Below, piece by piece: positions 46,661 through 59,816 of a DNA stretch of 64,000 bases. The stretch lies in assembly GCA_030549775.1 (NCBI GenBank), contig CM060181.1:61191701-61255700 (forward strand), read 5' to 3'. The notes beneath the pieces were generated by a model, which saw nothing but the letters and a program-made list of their open reading frames with translations, did no database searches and was not told where the DNA came from. The position numbers and the translations under genes are program-made. Within the stretch, counting starts at the first letter, position 1; every line of letters begins with the position of its first letter. The DNA is from Tamarix chinensis. Taxonomy: Eukaryota; Streptophyta; Magnoliopsida; Caryophyllales; Tamaricaceae.

Positions 46661-47122
46661 TTTTGTTTAGGTCAGTTTAAAATTAGTTTTTGTTTTGACT
46701 TTAATTGAGTGATCTATTATACTAAGTTTTAGTTGAAAATCTATGAGGTTATTTTTAACATCTTGTTCTTGATTACTATAAATGGGCTCGTTGTTTTGTG
46801 TCCTTTAGTTTTGCCTTTAGATGTGTTTACAGTATCTCTATTTTAGGGATGCAAACTCTTATTTATGTGTTGCAATTGTTGTCTAGATATTCTATTTTGT
46901 GTTGATGATTATAGCATCTAATTAGTACTTAAATACGAGACTTTGTATCTCAAATTTTATCAAAATTAAGGTTTTCTAAATGGATTGAAGTGTCCTGTGA
47001 TTGGTTTTCTTTTGCTTTGGAAGGGTTTTTCTTCATAAATTATTTATCATTAATTTCTTAATGTTTTTATTTTGTGGTTGACGTTGTCGATCCATTCGCC
47101 CTTTGTCCCATGACTCAACACA
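46658..47122 (+). repeat. 3' LTR of the Copia element
   Basis: Starts TGGTTTTG after the purine-rich GAGAGAT and ends ...CAACACA before the duplication TGTAG. Confidence 0.85.
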
Positions 47123-47127
47123 TGTAG

Positions 47128-47282
47128 ATGTGACTTTTACAGTCTCCTTACGTTGGCAATGATCTCCACAAATTGTACGAATGCATATTATGATCGAATG
47201 TCAACGACAAAAAAATAGGAAAAATGTGGGAACACTGTTGCTTAGCTGGTAGAAATAAGCATTTTTCGTCGGTCAACGATTG

Positions 47283-47333
<51 letters not shown>

Positions 47334-48479
47334 CTAGTTTTAATTTGCTTATAAAAACTGTATTAAAAGACTTTCTTTTTATAGGAGCGGAGTAGTACTT
47401 TAAGCACAAGGTGAAGAGAGTATTATAAGAATAACGGAGAAAATTCAAAATGAGAAAAAGGAACCAAAGCTCCGGAAGTTAAATGAGCAATTTAGATTAA
47501 ATGACTTTCGACGCCCTGCATCCCCATGCAGGACAACCACTAGTCGTTGTGGTGTGCGGTAACCTTTAATCAATACCAACGATCTACCAGAATTATACTC
47601 GCATTTAGGAGATTCCAATCAATAAAAGAATATCATCCACCTAACATCCAGTAGTAAGTATACAAATAATTGGTGCGACTAGCTTGTGCAGTTGCATTTG
47701 CATTAGTTGGAACACACAAGTGCAGATGCTGTACTAATCCCATTAAAATAACAAACTTTGAGTAATGAATTATTTATTTAACCTAGTTGCAATAATATGT
47801 AAAGAATTTAATATTTGTCACAAAGTCATCGAGACAGCACACATGTCTTAGGTATTGTCACTACATGTTATAAGAAGGTGTGCACCATGTAGGATAGAAA
47901 CACACTTATAAATAATTACTAAAAATATAGTAAATTAACAACCTCGTGGCACGTAAAATGGACCTGTCAAGAATATATTTTCTAAAATATTATTCCCTGA
48001 AAATATAGAATTATATGGCTGGATATAACGTTATCGTTCATTAGAAGTTATTTCCAAAATAACACATTAAATCTAGTAAACTATATAGCATTGAAATTTG
48101 GAAACAAATTTTAAAGGAAAACATGTTATGGGAGGGAATTACCACTTGTTCCTTTCACTATTCTTTGTACTAATCCTTGTTCTTTCATTGCAAAATCGTG
48201 TACAACTGATACTATCCCTAGACTATTGTTTTACAGTATTCAATCAAGCGTATGATCAATTTCACAACACATATTTGTATACATTCTTCCAAGACGATTT
48301 AGGTAATATTGGTCTTTTAAGCAATCATTTTCTAGCATCATTTCTTAGTCTCCCTTTTATGTTCCTGTTGATGATGGTTGACTTACTCTTTACTATGTCT
48401 CTTGATTTGTTCCTTAACCTACTCCTTAGCCAATGCATAATAAAGATATATATTCATAAAATTCATATAAGATAACGGA
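47128..48479. other. Intergenic AT-rich DNA
   Basis: Apart from a TA microsatellite nothing is recognised. A T-rich, hydrophobic frame (48098-48475) starts with TTG, lacks any known motif and is not called as a gene. Confidence 0.4.
47286..47331. repeat. (TA)n microsatellite
   Basis: About 23 uninterrupted TA units. Confidence 0.95.
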
Positions 48480-50029
48480 TGTGTTGTCATATACATGCCA
48501 TAGTAAACCCTAAAAAAAAACACAAATAGTAAGTAGTGTGTAGGGGTGGATCCAACAAAGACTGTAATCTAGCTTGTAATTTCTATTATCATATAAAATT
48601 TTAGATTATCGAATTAGGAAAACTAATTAATAATAATAAAAAGAATAAAAAGTAGTAATTAATATAATAATTAAATAACAATAATGGGATAATAGGGATC
48701 AATTGGCATATTTAGTATTAGGATAGCAATTGATCATTGAATAAAATGGTAATGTAGTATGCGTAATGTCAACTTGTAGCAGCTTGGCTATGTCTACTTC
48801 CTAGCATCCCCTTCTACAAATAAATCAATGTCTGCTTATGATTTATTGTCTAACCATTTAATAACCTTGGACAAGATATCTGGATTTAATTAATGACAGC
48901 ATTAATGACTGGGGAGCAGCTAACAAGAACCATCATTACAATCTATTTGAATGATATAATTCTAAAGATTAGTACACATAGATTATATCAATAACCTATT
49001 TGACACTTGCAGATGTATATGTTAACAATTATGGATTAACTATACTATCATAGCATCCAATTAGCACTCAAATAAACCAAGTGCCTAATCTAGATAATAA
49101 AGTCCTAATCTTGGATTGGTGATCATTTAAATCAGATTATTAATCTAACTAAACTTACACATAACAAATAACTCCAATTCACATATCACAATTAATTATC
49201 CCGTAACCTTTAATTATCCTCCAACCTCATACTAATCTAGCCAAAGATATTGATAAAACTAGAAAATAAAGAATTGAAACACATAAAAATCATAACTTTG
49301 TTGAAATTAAATTAAATGAATGATTATCGAGAATTACATTAAACATAATAGTAAGTATGAAAGGAAAAAAGAAGATAAAGGAAAGAAAGAACACAGGAGA
49401 CTGAAGAACCGTAAATAATATATAATCTTCAATCCTTCATCTACAAGAATTGACTAACTAAATCTAACTTTCTAACTGTAATGGTTTAGAAATAATGAAA
49501 ATCAAGTATAAGTTCTAATGGTGGTGATTCTTTTTGATGTTCTATGCAATCTAACATATATTATATTTATAGATAGAAGACCATACAAATCAGATTCAAA
49601 ATATGTTAAAAATATAGTCTGTGTTTGTAAATATGGGCCATCTATATTTTTACACTAACATTATACATGCGAGATGAATTAATAGAGCATGTGGGGGAAG
49701 AATCAAGGAAAGACTAGTCATATTTCCCTAAATATGGGGCCTTATAATTCCTATCGCTTCATGGTCTTCTCTTGATTTTTTTTTTGTCATACGGCTTCTC
49801 TTTTATAGTCTTGTATGATCCTACTTCCAAATTTCCATTACTCCAAGCTTCCTTTTGGTAATATACTTCTTTTCATTAGTTATCAGCCCAAATTACCTTG
49901 ATTTTTTTTATTTTTCTTGCATAACTAGGCCGAGAGAGAAGACTTATAGAAAAGGGTGAAATTGTCATAAAAATTAACCTAAGCTAAGTCTTGATAAATC
50001 ATATAATTCTATAAAATATGCACCTATCA
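48480..50029 (-). repeat. 3' LTR of the gag-protease element
   Basis: Aligns with 52898-54471 along its length: 'taatttctattatcatataa' (48575 / 53000), 'cttcctagcatccccttct' (48800 / 53205), 'atatgcacctatca' (50016 / 54458). On the minus strand it starts TGATAGGTGCAT. Its left limit is good to about 10 bp. Confidence 0.8.
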
Positions 50030-50900
50030 AATACTTGAACTATTATTTACCTGAAGCAATGCAACCATGAAATGTATGAGATGTCCGAAACATCAAGTCA
50101 CATGTGATCCCCTTTTCCTATTGCAAAAAAGATATATCAATAATTAACATAAAAAATGCACATTTTTCATCTGGACCCATGACAATGAAAAGTAAATATG
50201 TAGAAAATTATTTTAAACTCATTTGAGGTTAATGTGTCACAACCAAGTCACTATCCACTTCAAATTTTAAGTGATCAATGTGAACAAATAAGAATAATAT
50301 GCCAATAGATTCTCACTTTAGGCATGTGGAAGAAATCTTCTCTCATGTGTCTCCAGTTTATATTTGCTGTCAATGAAATTCTCTTTATTGTAATGATCAG
50401 CCATATGATTCTCACTCTTCTCTATTCGCATGCTGTAAAAATAATTTATTTAGTTCCAACTATTCATACAAGCTAAGACTATCAATTAGAGATTTCTTTC
50501 ATTGTCTATTTCTTAAGTGTCATCTCTAAGATTATTGATTCCTTTATTTTTTTAATAAAAATAAAAGTATATCACTAAAAAAATAACAAAATGCAAAGCA
50601 CACTCAAAAAGAAAAAATAAATATAATACATAAAAAGAAATAAAAGATAATAACATAATAAAAGAGAATAAAATTATTAAAACCAACAAAAATTACTAAA
50701 ATAAATATAGTACCTTCTCCATTCTTAGAGTAGGCATTGTCCTTAATGACTAGACCATAGAAATATGAAGCGAAGGAAGGGGTGGTGTTGAGCATGGATA
50801 AGGACAAGTGGGACTGCAAGAGTCAAAGTTAAAAACATACTTCAAAATCCTCCACTCTATGTTCTTCAGAGAATGGTTTAAGTTAAAACCCATTAATTTT
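50030..50900 (-). other. 3' noncoding region of the gag-protease element
   Basis: A-rich and T-rich stretches, including a minus-strand frame (50604-50819) that turns into low-complexity F/I/Y residues. No polymerase or envelope-like motif is seen. Confidence 0.4.
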
Positions 50901-50949
50901 TCATGTTTGACATACCTTAACACTTTTGAGATAATATTGTATCAATGTA

Positions 50950-51860
50950 GTGTAAATTTATATTCTTTTAGAATTTGAATAAACTTCTCTTCCTATAATG
51001 ATGTAAGATTACTAGCAATAATAATAGGAAGAGTTTGAGTTTGATTATCCACTAAAAAGGCATATTTTAGATTACCGGGTAAGGGATTCAACTCAACTTC
51101 TGCTTCGTTATCTATGGAGGGTTGGGTTTGTCTTTCATAATAGGAAATTCAGCATGCTCCCTTATGTTATTAGACTAAGCTTTGAAACTATAAAATATTC
51201 ATCTATTTTCTTACACAATTCATAATTTTCTTTTAACTCCTAATAAGAGTCTATATCTAATGGCTTTATAAGAAAAACTTTTACTAGATCATCACTTGTT
51301 AATTGAAAACTTGTTGAGACAAAGTGTCAATTATATCTACATTAAAAATATATTCACAATCAGTAGGATATCTCATGAAGGCATCGGTATTAAAAAGACT
51401 TGTTTCCAAGTTGAATTACGTAATAAGGACACCATTATAGACATCAATTTAAGTTAGAAAAGTTTTTAGAAATGGTCTTCCCAATAGAATAAGAGAAGGA
51501 TTGGAGATCCATTATCTTGCACATCTATAACATAAAAATCAGGAGGAAAAACAAGTTCATTTACTTAAACAATAATATCATCTATCACTCTATAAGAATC
51601 TCTAGTAGATCTATCTACTAATTATGTCACAATTTGGGTCTCTTTAAGGGGTCCTAAACATAGGGCATCAAAAAACAAATAATGACCTGACATTTATAGA
51701 GGCTCCTAAGTATACCATTCATTTTTCATACCTCATGACATTAACTTGTTACACTTCTTGTACAATGAGACATGCATTGGTAGCATGATCCGCATATAAA
51801 CAAATTCCACATAGTTGAGTATACACTCCTCCTTTCACTACCTTTTATTGTAATGAAGTC
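50950..51860 (-). pseudogene. Protease region of the gag-protease element
   Basis: Minus-strand reading, with frame changes, gives 'YTQLCGICLYADHATNACL' (a knuckle remnant near 51815-51760), then 'DDIIVQVNELVFPPDFYVID' and 'QDNGSPILL' (about 51575-51500), the C-terminal half of the Athila protease domain. The D-L-G-A-S-active-site block near 51680 is degraded ('YLGASINV'). Confidence 0.6.
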
Positions 51861-51869
51861 AAATTATTC

Positions 51870-52720
51870 AATTTTTCATGAAGTTCTATTATTATTATCT
51901 CCTTTACACAGTGAGTGAAAAGGTAGTATTTCTAGCACCAAAATATTGGGAATCAGACAACATATTAGATTTAACCTTCTGGCCTTAGTTGGGGTCTTAT
52001 CCACTAATGTTCCTCTCCTAACATTATCTATCATATTACGATCCACAAGCATTAGTCCATCTTTAAAATAATATATTAATAATTGTTTATTAATTTCATA
52101 GTTAGGACAACTACCATATAGTTTCTTAAATCTTTTCCAATATTCATGTAAAGACTCTCCCCCATAATTCCTAATACCACATGTTTCTTTGCTAATATTC
52201 ATAGCCTTAGATAATGGGAAGTACTTTTCAAGAAATAAGTTGTGCTTATCAATCCAAGTATTAATAATTCCAATAGTGAAGTCATGTAACTACTTATTAA
52301 GATTATCAGTTAAAGTAGAAGGAAAAGCTTTTAATTTGAGTTGATTTACACTTTCTCTCACTGGTTTCATACCAGCACAAGCTATATGAAATTCCATGAT
52401 AAATTTTTTTGTATCAATAATGTAGCTTGAACTAGAAGAGCTAGTATCTCATAAAACTATAAAAATAGGAAGGGCACGTATCAGTCCTAGTTAAATCTCA
52501 CACTCATCATGTTCATCAATATAATTTATGTAAAGGAGATTAGGATTAAAAGTAGGAGCTACAAGCTCCTTTAAAGTTTGGTGAGCCATTAGTTCTTCAA
52601 TAATTTCCTCAAAATTATCTTCAATGTTTTTGTTAGATTATGATGACCTATCACTTCAACATATTCCACTCACCTTCGACTTCTATTTGCCATCGGAGAA
52701 GAAAAATTAGGATCCACCAA
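51870..52720 (-). pseudogene. Gag region of the gag-protease element
   Basis: 'QLKLKAFPSTLTDNLNK*LH', 'IDKHNLFLEKYFPLSKAMNI', 'GGESLHEYWKRFKKLYGSCP' and 'NKQLLIYYFKDGLMLVDRNM' followed by 'DKTPTKARRLN' are the consecutive capsid blocks of Athila Gag. One open part runs 52202-51876; stops separate the rest. Confidence 0.85.
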
Positions 52721-52871
52721 TTGAATGAGTTGATGATTATTTTTGCTAGCAAATGCTTTTAAACATGGATTCCTACTAGAGATGAACAAGAAGATAAAAT
52801 TGAGATATAATTAGAAGACGAGATAACAAATAATAATAATAAATGATAGTAGAAATAAGAATTAACATTGG

Positions 52872-52897
52872 CCAACCCCAACAATAATGCCAAATTT
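52872..52897 (-). other. Primer binding site of the gag-protease element
   Basis: The minus strand reads TTTGGCATTATTGTTGGGGT next to the LTR end GCATGCTCA, a decayed form of the tRNA-Asp-type TTTGGCGCCGTTGCCGGGGA site. Confidence 0.7.
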
Positions 52898-54471
52898 TGA
52901 GCATGCCAAATTAAACCTTAAATAAGCACGCAAATAATAATATGTGAGTAGGAATCGATCCCATGAAGAATGTAATCTAATTATTAATTTCTATTATCAT
53001 ATAACTTTTTTCCGTTATCGAATTACGAAAACTAATTACTAATAATAACAATAATAAAAACAATGAATTAACAAAATAATTGAATAACAATAATGGTATA
53101 ATAGGGATTTGAGGACATATTCAGTAGAGGGACATCAATCAATCATTGAATAAAATAATTATGTAGTATTTGTTATGTTACATTTAGAAGCTTGCATACG
53201 CCCACTTCCTAGCATCCCCTTCTGCAAATAACTCATGGTCTGCTTATGATACATTGCCGAACCATTTAATAAATTGGTATAAGATCTCTAGATTTAATTA
53301 ATGCTAACATTAATGATTAGGGAGCATCTAACTATAACCATATTTACCATTTGTTTAAATGATATAATTCTAAATATTAATTAATAAATATTAAATCAAT
53401 AACCTCTTTTTTGCTTACAAATGTATATGTTAATATTTATGGAATAACTATTCTATCCTAGCATCCAATTAGGAATCAAATTAACCAGGTGGCCAATCAA
53501 GATAATAAAGTGCTAATCTTAGATCATTGATCGTTAAACTTGATTTATTAATATACCCAAAAATACACATATCAACGAAGTTTACTTCACAACTAATGAT
53601 TAATTATCCCTTAACATTCAATTGTTCTCCTATCCCACACTAACCTAGCCTTACATATTAGTAAAACTAGAAAGCACAGAATCTAAACACATAAAAATTA
53701 TAACTTTGATAGACATAGAGAAATAAAATAAAAAATGTTAAATTAAACTACACAAAGTCAAACTCAATAAAATAAATGAATAATGGGATTTATATTAAGC
53801 ACAATAATAAGTACAAAATGAAAAATTAAAACAATTGAAAGAAAGAACTTAGGAGATTGTAGAATCCAAACACTGTATGATCTTCAATCCTTCAATTACT
53901 GCAATTAAATAACTAAATCTAACAAATTAATTTTAATGGTTTAGAATTAATGAAAATGAAGTCTAAGTTCTTATAGCAATGCTCTTCTTTAATGTTCTAT
54001 TTGAATTAACATATGTTATTTATTTAGATAGAAGGACGTACGAATCATATCCATAATATGTCAAAAATAAGGTCCATATTAGTAAATATAGGGCACCTGT
54101 ATTATTTATTTATCATTATGCATGTGAAATGAATTAAAGGAGGACATGGGGGAGAATTAAGGAAATATAGGTCATATTTCCATAATTATAGTCCCCATAT
54201 TTCCTGTGTCTTTATGGTCTTCTCTTGATTTTTCTTCACATGATTTCTCTTTTAGTGTCTTTCATGATGGCACATCAAAATTTCCATTACTCTAAGCTTG
54301 GTTCTCTAATTATATTTATTTTCCTTAGTTATTAGCCCAAATTATCTCAATTTTATTTTTTTCCTGCAAAACTAGGATAAAAGAGAAAACTCGAAGGAAA
54401 GGGTGAAATTTTTATAAAAAATAAGCTAGATCAAGATATATTACATTTTTCCATATAATATGCACCTATCA
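52898..54471 (-). repeat. 5' LTR of the gag-protease element
   Basis: Second copy of the LTR pair; minus-strand start TGATAGGTGC at 54471 and end CA at 52898, directly before the primer site. The divergence from the other copy is easy to see, so the insertion is old. Confidence 0.8.
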
Positions 54472-56220
54472 ATAAATGAAAAGTCTAATGCACAATATTG
54501 TTTGTAATATCAAAACATATGGGATCTGACATGTTGTTACCAACTACAACTCCCTTGCTAGACTATTTATGGATATATAGGACTTTTTATACTACCATTG
54601 AGGAATTGTGTAATGAATTAAGTTTATGTAATATTGTGCACACCCTACAACTATTAAACATACCACCAATTTCTTGCATTGTGCACAATCTCTAGAAACA
54701 AAAACTCATAGGTCTTGTATCTAACCTAAAGGACCTAATAATATCCACCAACCAAAGAAGTAATAGCAACTATACAATGTATAAGGAACTAAGGAGCTAA
54801 TATATGAAATTTATATGCTATTATTCTATGTAAAAATGTCATTTATTCCCAATTATTTTATAAGATTTGATCTTTTCTTGAGTTTTTCTCTTTCGGGTAG
54901 ATTTTGCAAGAAAAGATAAAAGTAAATTAATTCAAAGGAGAAATCTAAGGAAAGATGAAAACAAGCAAGGATCACAACAAGAGAACATGGAATCAATGGA
55001 AGAAAAGACGAGAACTAGAAAACAAACATCTAATGAGATCTCGTGCTAAATTTTGCAAGAAGAGAAAGCAAAGGGGGAAGAAATGTGGTATCCCCATGTT
55101 TATTAACACAGGGGGCTGTGTTTTGCTATAAAAAAAAAGAAATTTCTTTTACCAAATTTTAGTGAGTTTAGGAACAAGAACATGGTACCCCATGTTTTAC
55201 AAACATAGACTTTGTTTCTCTAAAATTATGTAATTGCTCATACTAGCTTGTCCCTGATATATTTTTCTTATTTCCATGTATTAGAGGAGTTTGTCCTTTT
55301 TTTTTCTGAAAAACTAGACTTTCTCTTTCTCTCTATGTTAGGCGTATCTTATAATTCTAATTCCATTATTATTATCCATTATAATTCATCATACTATTGG
55401 TGTTCTGTAATTTAAGTTGATAAGTTCTTATCCATTCATCTATCAAATATAAATGTCTAATTTTTGTTTAAATGAAAGTTTAATCATTTTATTCAATTTT
55501 TATTTCATTAACATTTATAAATTATTTTTCATTGTGCTAATGACTATTGATAATAATTAGAAAGTGTTGAATTAAATTTTGTGTAGTTCTAATTACGAAG
55601 ATCATAGCGTAAATTAATAGAGGATTACAAGAATCAATGATTGAATTAGGGTTTTATATAAGAAAGGGAACTTTAATTTATGATTTTAAGTGTAATCTAA
55701 TTAAATTAACTGATAGAATTGAATGCTTTTGTATCATTTATTATAAGTTTAAAATAATTAGATTAATCAATTTATTAGAGTAAATTCTAATCAAATCTCA
55801 TGTGATGGAATTAATATTTCTTTGTTAATTATTATCACCAGAGTAGCAAAAGTTTAATCATTAATATTGTTTATTAATTCATATAGTTATATGATATGAG
55901 CTTCCAAGATTATGGTTGTAGATTATCACTTTTTGTTCATAACTCTACCATTTATTGAATATAGTGTTCTTAATCTCGGTTATTAATCAGATAGATTGTA
56001 AATTGAGAGCTTATTTGATTTACTAGAATTGAAGGAAAACAAGGAAATGAATTATTTTGAGTTTCTATAGGTTATCATTAGATCATTTATAACTATTATT
56101 TTCTAGATAATTATTTGATATCCTAAATCCATAATTCATTATCTCCTGTCCCGATTCATTCATTTGTGAGTAAATAATTTTATTACTTGTCAATAGGATA
56201 GAATTTGTTAACAGAAATCA
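54472..56220 (+). other. AT-rich, probably LTR-derived DNA
   Basis: Purine-rich stretch (54910-55080), then CATGGTACCCCATG-type words and a leader-like, AT-rich tail with 'tgaattagggttttatata', all in the style of Athila/Tat LTRs on the plus strand. Ends and a partner are not found, so this is a weak call. A short frame at 54498-54695 has no recognisable product. Confidence 0.3.
55083..55230 (+). repeat. Imperfect duplication around a CCCCATGTTT word
   Basis: GTGGTATCCCCATGTTTATT (55085) and ATGGTACCCCATGTTTTACA (55182) start similar ~45-bp units about 97 bp apart. The second holds the palindrome-like CATGGTACCCCATG. Confidence 0.5.
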
Positions 56221-58350
56221 ATGCAATTAGATAATTGGGGTTTTTATATTAGCCACAAAATTCTTGATTATAAGCCATTTTTTATGGATTTTACTTCCAC
56301 TCGCCATTTACTATGTACTTGGGATAAGGATTTTATTGTTAAACTTGTTGTACATAAGACAGTGCATCAAGAACTAAAAATTAAAAAATTTAATGTTGTG
56401 TTTTGCAAAGAAGAAAATACCAAAGGAGACTTAGAAACACAAGATGTGGATGATTTGTGTTATGCTCTTAATTAGTTGCATGTTACTAACATCAAATATA
56501 AAAGAAATTTTCACATAGCTAAATAGACAAATGGGATATGGTAGATTATGGTGTAAGCTTGAGAGGGTTTTATGCAACCTTGGATGGCTTGATACCTTTT
56601 AAGCATCCCACACTCACTTCCATTTTCCTTTTATAACAAACTGCTCACCCACAACTACCATAATTCTAAAACCAAATTAGCAAGGTAAACTTCCCTTATG
56701 CTTTTATTATACATGGATGGAAATGAATGTTTTCTCCCTTTGATTCAGTCACAAAGGCATACCTTTGTTTATGGGAACAAACCACAAGCTATAAAACTCA
56801 ATCTCTAAGAACTATATTGAAGCAATTCAATAAAAATAACTTTAGAAGTATTAGTGACAAGGTTTAAAAGGCCAAAGATGACTTAAAGAAAATACAACAC
56901 AAATATACCTTGAATCTCTCAGACCCTAACCTGAATGATCAAGAAAAAATTTCTTTTGAAAGAGTGTAAGCATCTAGTGAAATGTGTTGAGTTCATTTAT
57001 AAGTATAAAGGAATAATTAATTGGCTTGTACTAAGTGACAATAATAATAATTTCTTTCATGCCATTATGAATGATGAAAAATGAAAAATAAAATTCTTAC
57101 CATTAATGATGATAGTGGTATTTTTATTACTTTACAAAATTTTTATCATCATTTGGGTGTAGAAAGTTCATACCCTCAACCATTTAACCCTACACTCATG
57201 CAAGATGCAGCCAAGTTGAATACATCTCCATAACAAACTCTTTTAGCCTATGTTACTATAAAGAAGTAAGAAATACCATGTTTCTTTAGCTAATGGAAAG
57301 GCACTACACCCTCACCAATATAATGAATTTTTTTTAACATGTTGCTAAGATATCATTGGATTAGATTTATACTAGGTAATTGCTAAATTTTTCACAAAAG
57401 GTTTTATGCCAAAATTTCTTAATATCACTACTCTAAATAAAGATCTAATGATTCAAAATGTTTCTACTCTAGTAGATTGCTAGCCTATTTTTTTGTTCAG
57501 TAATTTGTATAAGGTTATTGCCATAATCTTCACACATAGGCTCTAACATTTGTTTCCTTCACTGATTGGGGACTCACAATTGGTCTTTGTCAATGAATAA
57601 GCAATATCTGATAAGGTTCTTCTACCAATATAGTTGATTGAGGCTATAATCAAAAATATCTTTCACCTAGTATCATGATCAAGTTAGACATAAAAAAGAC
57701 TTATGATTTTGTTCAATAGGATTGCCTTGAAAATGGTCTATATGTAATACACTTTCCTATTAAATTTGTGAAAATTACTATGGCATATCTCTTCTTATAC
57801 CCATTCCATTAAATTTAATGGCATCTCACATCATCCATTTTCAAGCATGGAGGGGTTTGAGGCAAGGTGGTCCCCTTTCCCTTACCTCTTTATTTATGGT
57901 AATAAAATTTTTAAACAAAAAAATTTAGATCATTTGGTCACCTAATCCTAGATACAAAAAACAAAGGATTGTAGACTTGATTTTTGCAAGTAATTTATTC
58001 TTCGTTTGTAGTGGTAAGAAAGAGTCAGTGGAAGCTATACTTAGTATTCTTCTTCTTTTTTCCTGTATATCAGGAATGGTTATGAATAAAGAAAAAAGAA
58101 ATGTCTATTATGGGGTTACCTAATCACAATAGTTAAAAGAGACCTCTCTACTTAGTTTTATATACCAAAAGCAAGTCTTCCATTTAAATTCCTTGATGTT
58201 CCCCTTGATGGAAAATACCTTATGAATAAACATTAACATGGTTTGATTGATAAGTTTACGTCAAGATTGAGGTCTTGGTAAGCTCATTTACTGAGTTAAG
58301 TTAGTAGGATGTAATTGATTCAATCAATTCTCTTTAATTTACAAACCTAC
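56221..58350 (+). mobile_element. L1-type LINE fragment (end of endonuclease, RT), inactive
   Basis: Plus-strand reading with frame changes gives 'LRTILKQFNKNNFRSISDKV', 'KAKDDLKKIQHKYTLNLSDP', 'NILTINDDSGIFITLQNFYH'-like, 'KFFTKGFMPKFLN', 'IFLFSNLYKVIAIIFTHRLQ', 'FVNE*AISDKVLL' and 'FDVPLDGKYLMNKH'-like, the blocks of a plant L1 ORF2. The catalytic FADD box reads FASN ('DLIFASNLFFVCSGKKES', near 57978-58030). The 5' part is eroded (56221-56640 shows only hints of the endonuclease end), and the 3' end is cut by an LTR at 58351. Confidence 0.8.
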
Positions 58351-59816
58351 TGTAACACTCCAAAATTTAGAACTTAAAATTTTCATTTTGCAGAAGTAAA
58401 GTATCAAAATAGGTAGTGTTATTGCCCTAATTTGCATAAGTTCAATTTTCTTACCTTCCTTATACTAAATGTTAATGCTCAAAAGAAGTGAGATCTAAAA
58501 TAATTCAATAGAAGGAAGAGATAATAATATAATGAAAAAGTATGGATAAATATCCGCCCTACAATAATGATAACAAGAAATAAAATTAGGAACATAAGAT
58601 TCCAAACGAAAACCAACTATATGAAAAGTTAGCACCCAATGGTACCACACCACTTAGCTCTAATTTTTAGACCCCAAAGCCCATTTTGAGAATGAAATCT
58701 CCTCCTAAGGAATGTATTAATCTTCACAATGCTTATACCCCTCGTGTCACTCCATGGCTCATATATAATAATATTTGAATGTAGTATGAGTACAAATTCC
58801 TAATATTGAGCAAATCATAATAAATCACGAGAGTTGGCATGCTCATATTCCATATAATCTTACAATAATCAGAAAATATAATGAAAGCACAAAAATAGTA
58901 AGATAATAAGATATAATAACCATGTTATAATATATATGACATCAAAAACTCATGCTCAACAACCAATATACTTAAGCATTTCATATTAATCTCAAAAATA
59001 TATAACAACATCATATTCCATGACTAGTAAGGTAGTGCACTAAGGCTCTACTAGCCAACCAACCAAATCAATTCAAAATACCAACAATGGTAACAACTAA
59101 CCACAAATCAAAGGCATACTATTCCTAAAAAAAGCTACTTCCTTATTATTTATTTTAATTAAGGGGAGATAATATCAATCTAGGGGTACTGACAGAAACC
59201 TAGTCATACTGGCTCACAAAGGTAACCAAATACCATTAGTGTCCTTATTATTTATTTTAATTGAGGGGAGATAACACCTAATTATAATGTTACATGAAGG
59301 TAATACAATACCCTCATACCTCCTAGACACCTAATTCTTAAGTATTGATATCCTTTAAGTAATAGAGAGAGCTAATTAAAGAGGATATATGGCCTTACTA
59401 GGGAACTATAACATGCTCATTAAAAAAATAAAACCAAATTAAGGGATAAACCTTATCCTTAAGGTAGCTAATTTTAAGGATTCATAATTCATAATTCAAG
59501 GTTTTGCATAATAAATATTAATATTTTATCTAGTGATCACAAATATTACATAATGCACAAGTCAAATTTCATAAATAATAATTTTTCTTTAATTTTTAAT
59601 TATTTAAGTCATGTCTAAGGTCAATGGTCCAACCTAAATTTAATGTCAAGAATAAGGTTAACGTAATAATCTACTAAGATTATTCTTTACCCACTGATTT
59701 GCTTTCAAGTGCATTAGATAAAAAAAATTATCAAAATGCTTCATATAGAAAACATTCATAGGACCTTAATTAAGAATACATAAAATAATCTTAGGTCATA
59801 AGAATCACTCACAAAG
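58351..59816 (-). repeat. Fragment of a TGTAACAC-type long LTR inserted in the LINE
   Basis: It begins TGTAACACTCCAAAATT in the middle of the LINE RT reading. It shares with the LTRs at 27776 and 61249 the start, a 'ttttcattttgcagaagtaa' stretch, a T-rich block and 'ctcacaaaggtaaccaaatacc' (59212, compare 29049). A ~97-bp imperfect duplication starts with TCCTTATTATTTATTTTAAT at 59141 and 59238. The rest is lost or displaced by the gypsy fragment that follows. Confidence 0.5.

Larger units (their letters stand above)
42449..47122 (+). mobile_element. Ty1-copia LTR retrotransposon, full length but decayed
   Basis: Two LTRs of 462 and 465 bp enclose gag, protease, integrase, RT and RNase H in the Copia order on the plus strand. 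A perfect 5-bp duplication TGTAG flanks it (42444-42448 and 47123-47127). Many stops, frame changes and a changed RT active site show that it is inactive. It lies in the same orientation as the NDR1/HIN1-like gene, 560 bp past its stop. Confidence 0.88.
48480..54471 (-). mobile_element. Athila-like element with only gag and protease left (non-autonomous)
   Basis: Direct LTRs of about 1.55 kb (48480-50029 and 52898-54471) enclose 2.9 kb read on the minus strand: primer site, Gag, protease, then about 0.9 kb without a recognised motif. RT, RNase H and integrase are absent. It is a different family from the element at 1891-12708, as its LTR sequence and Gag differ. Confidence 0.8.

Noticed and set aside
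48098..48475. 125-codon hydrophobic plus-strand frame
   Set aside because: It needs a TTG start, is made of T-rich codons giving F/L runs, and has no recognisable motif or gene context.
54498..54695. 65-codon plus-strand frame
   Set aside because: No family, no promoter context, in AT-rich LTR-like DNA; chance is the simplest explanation.
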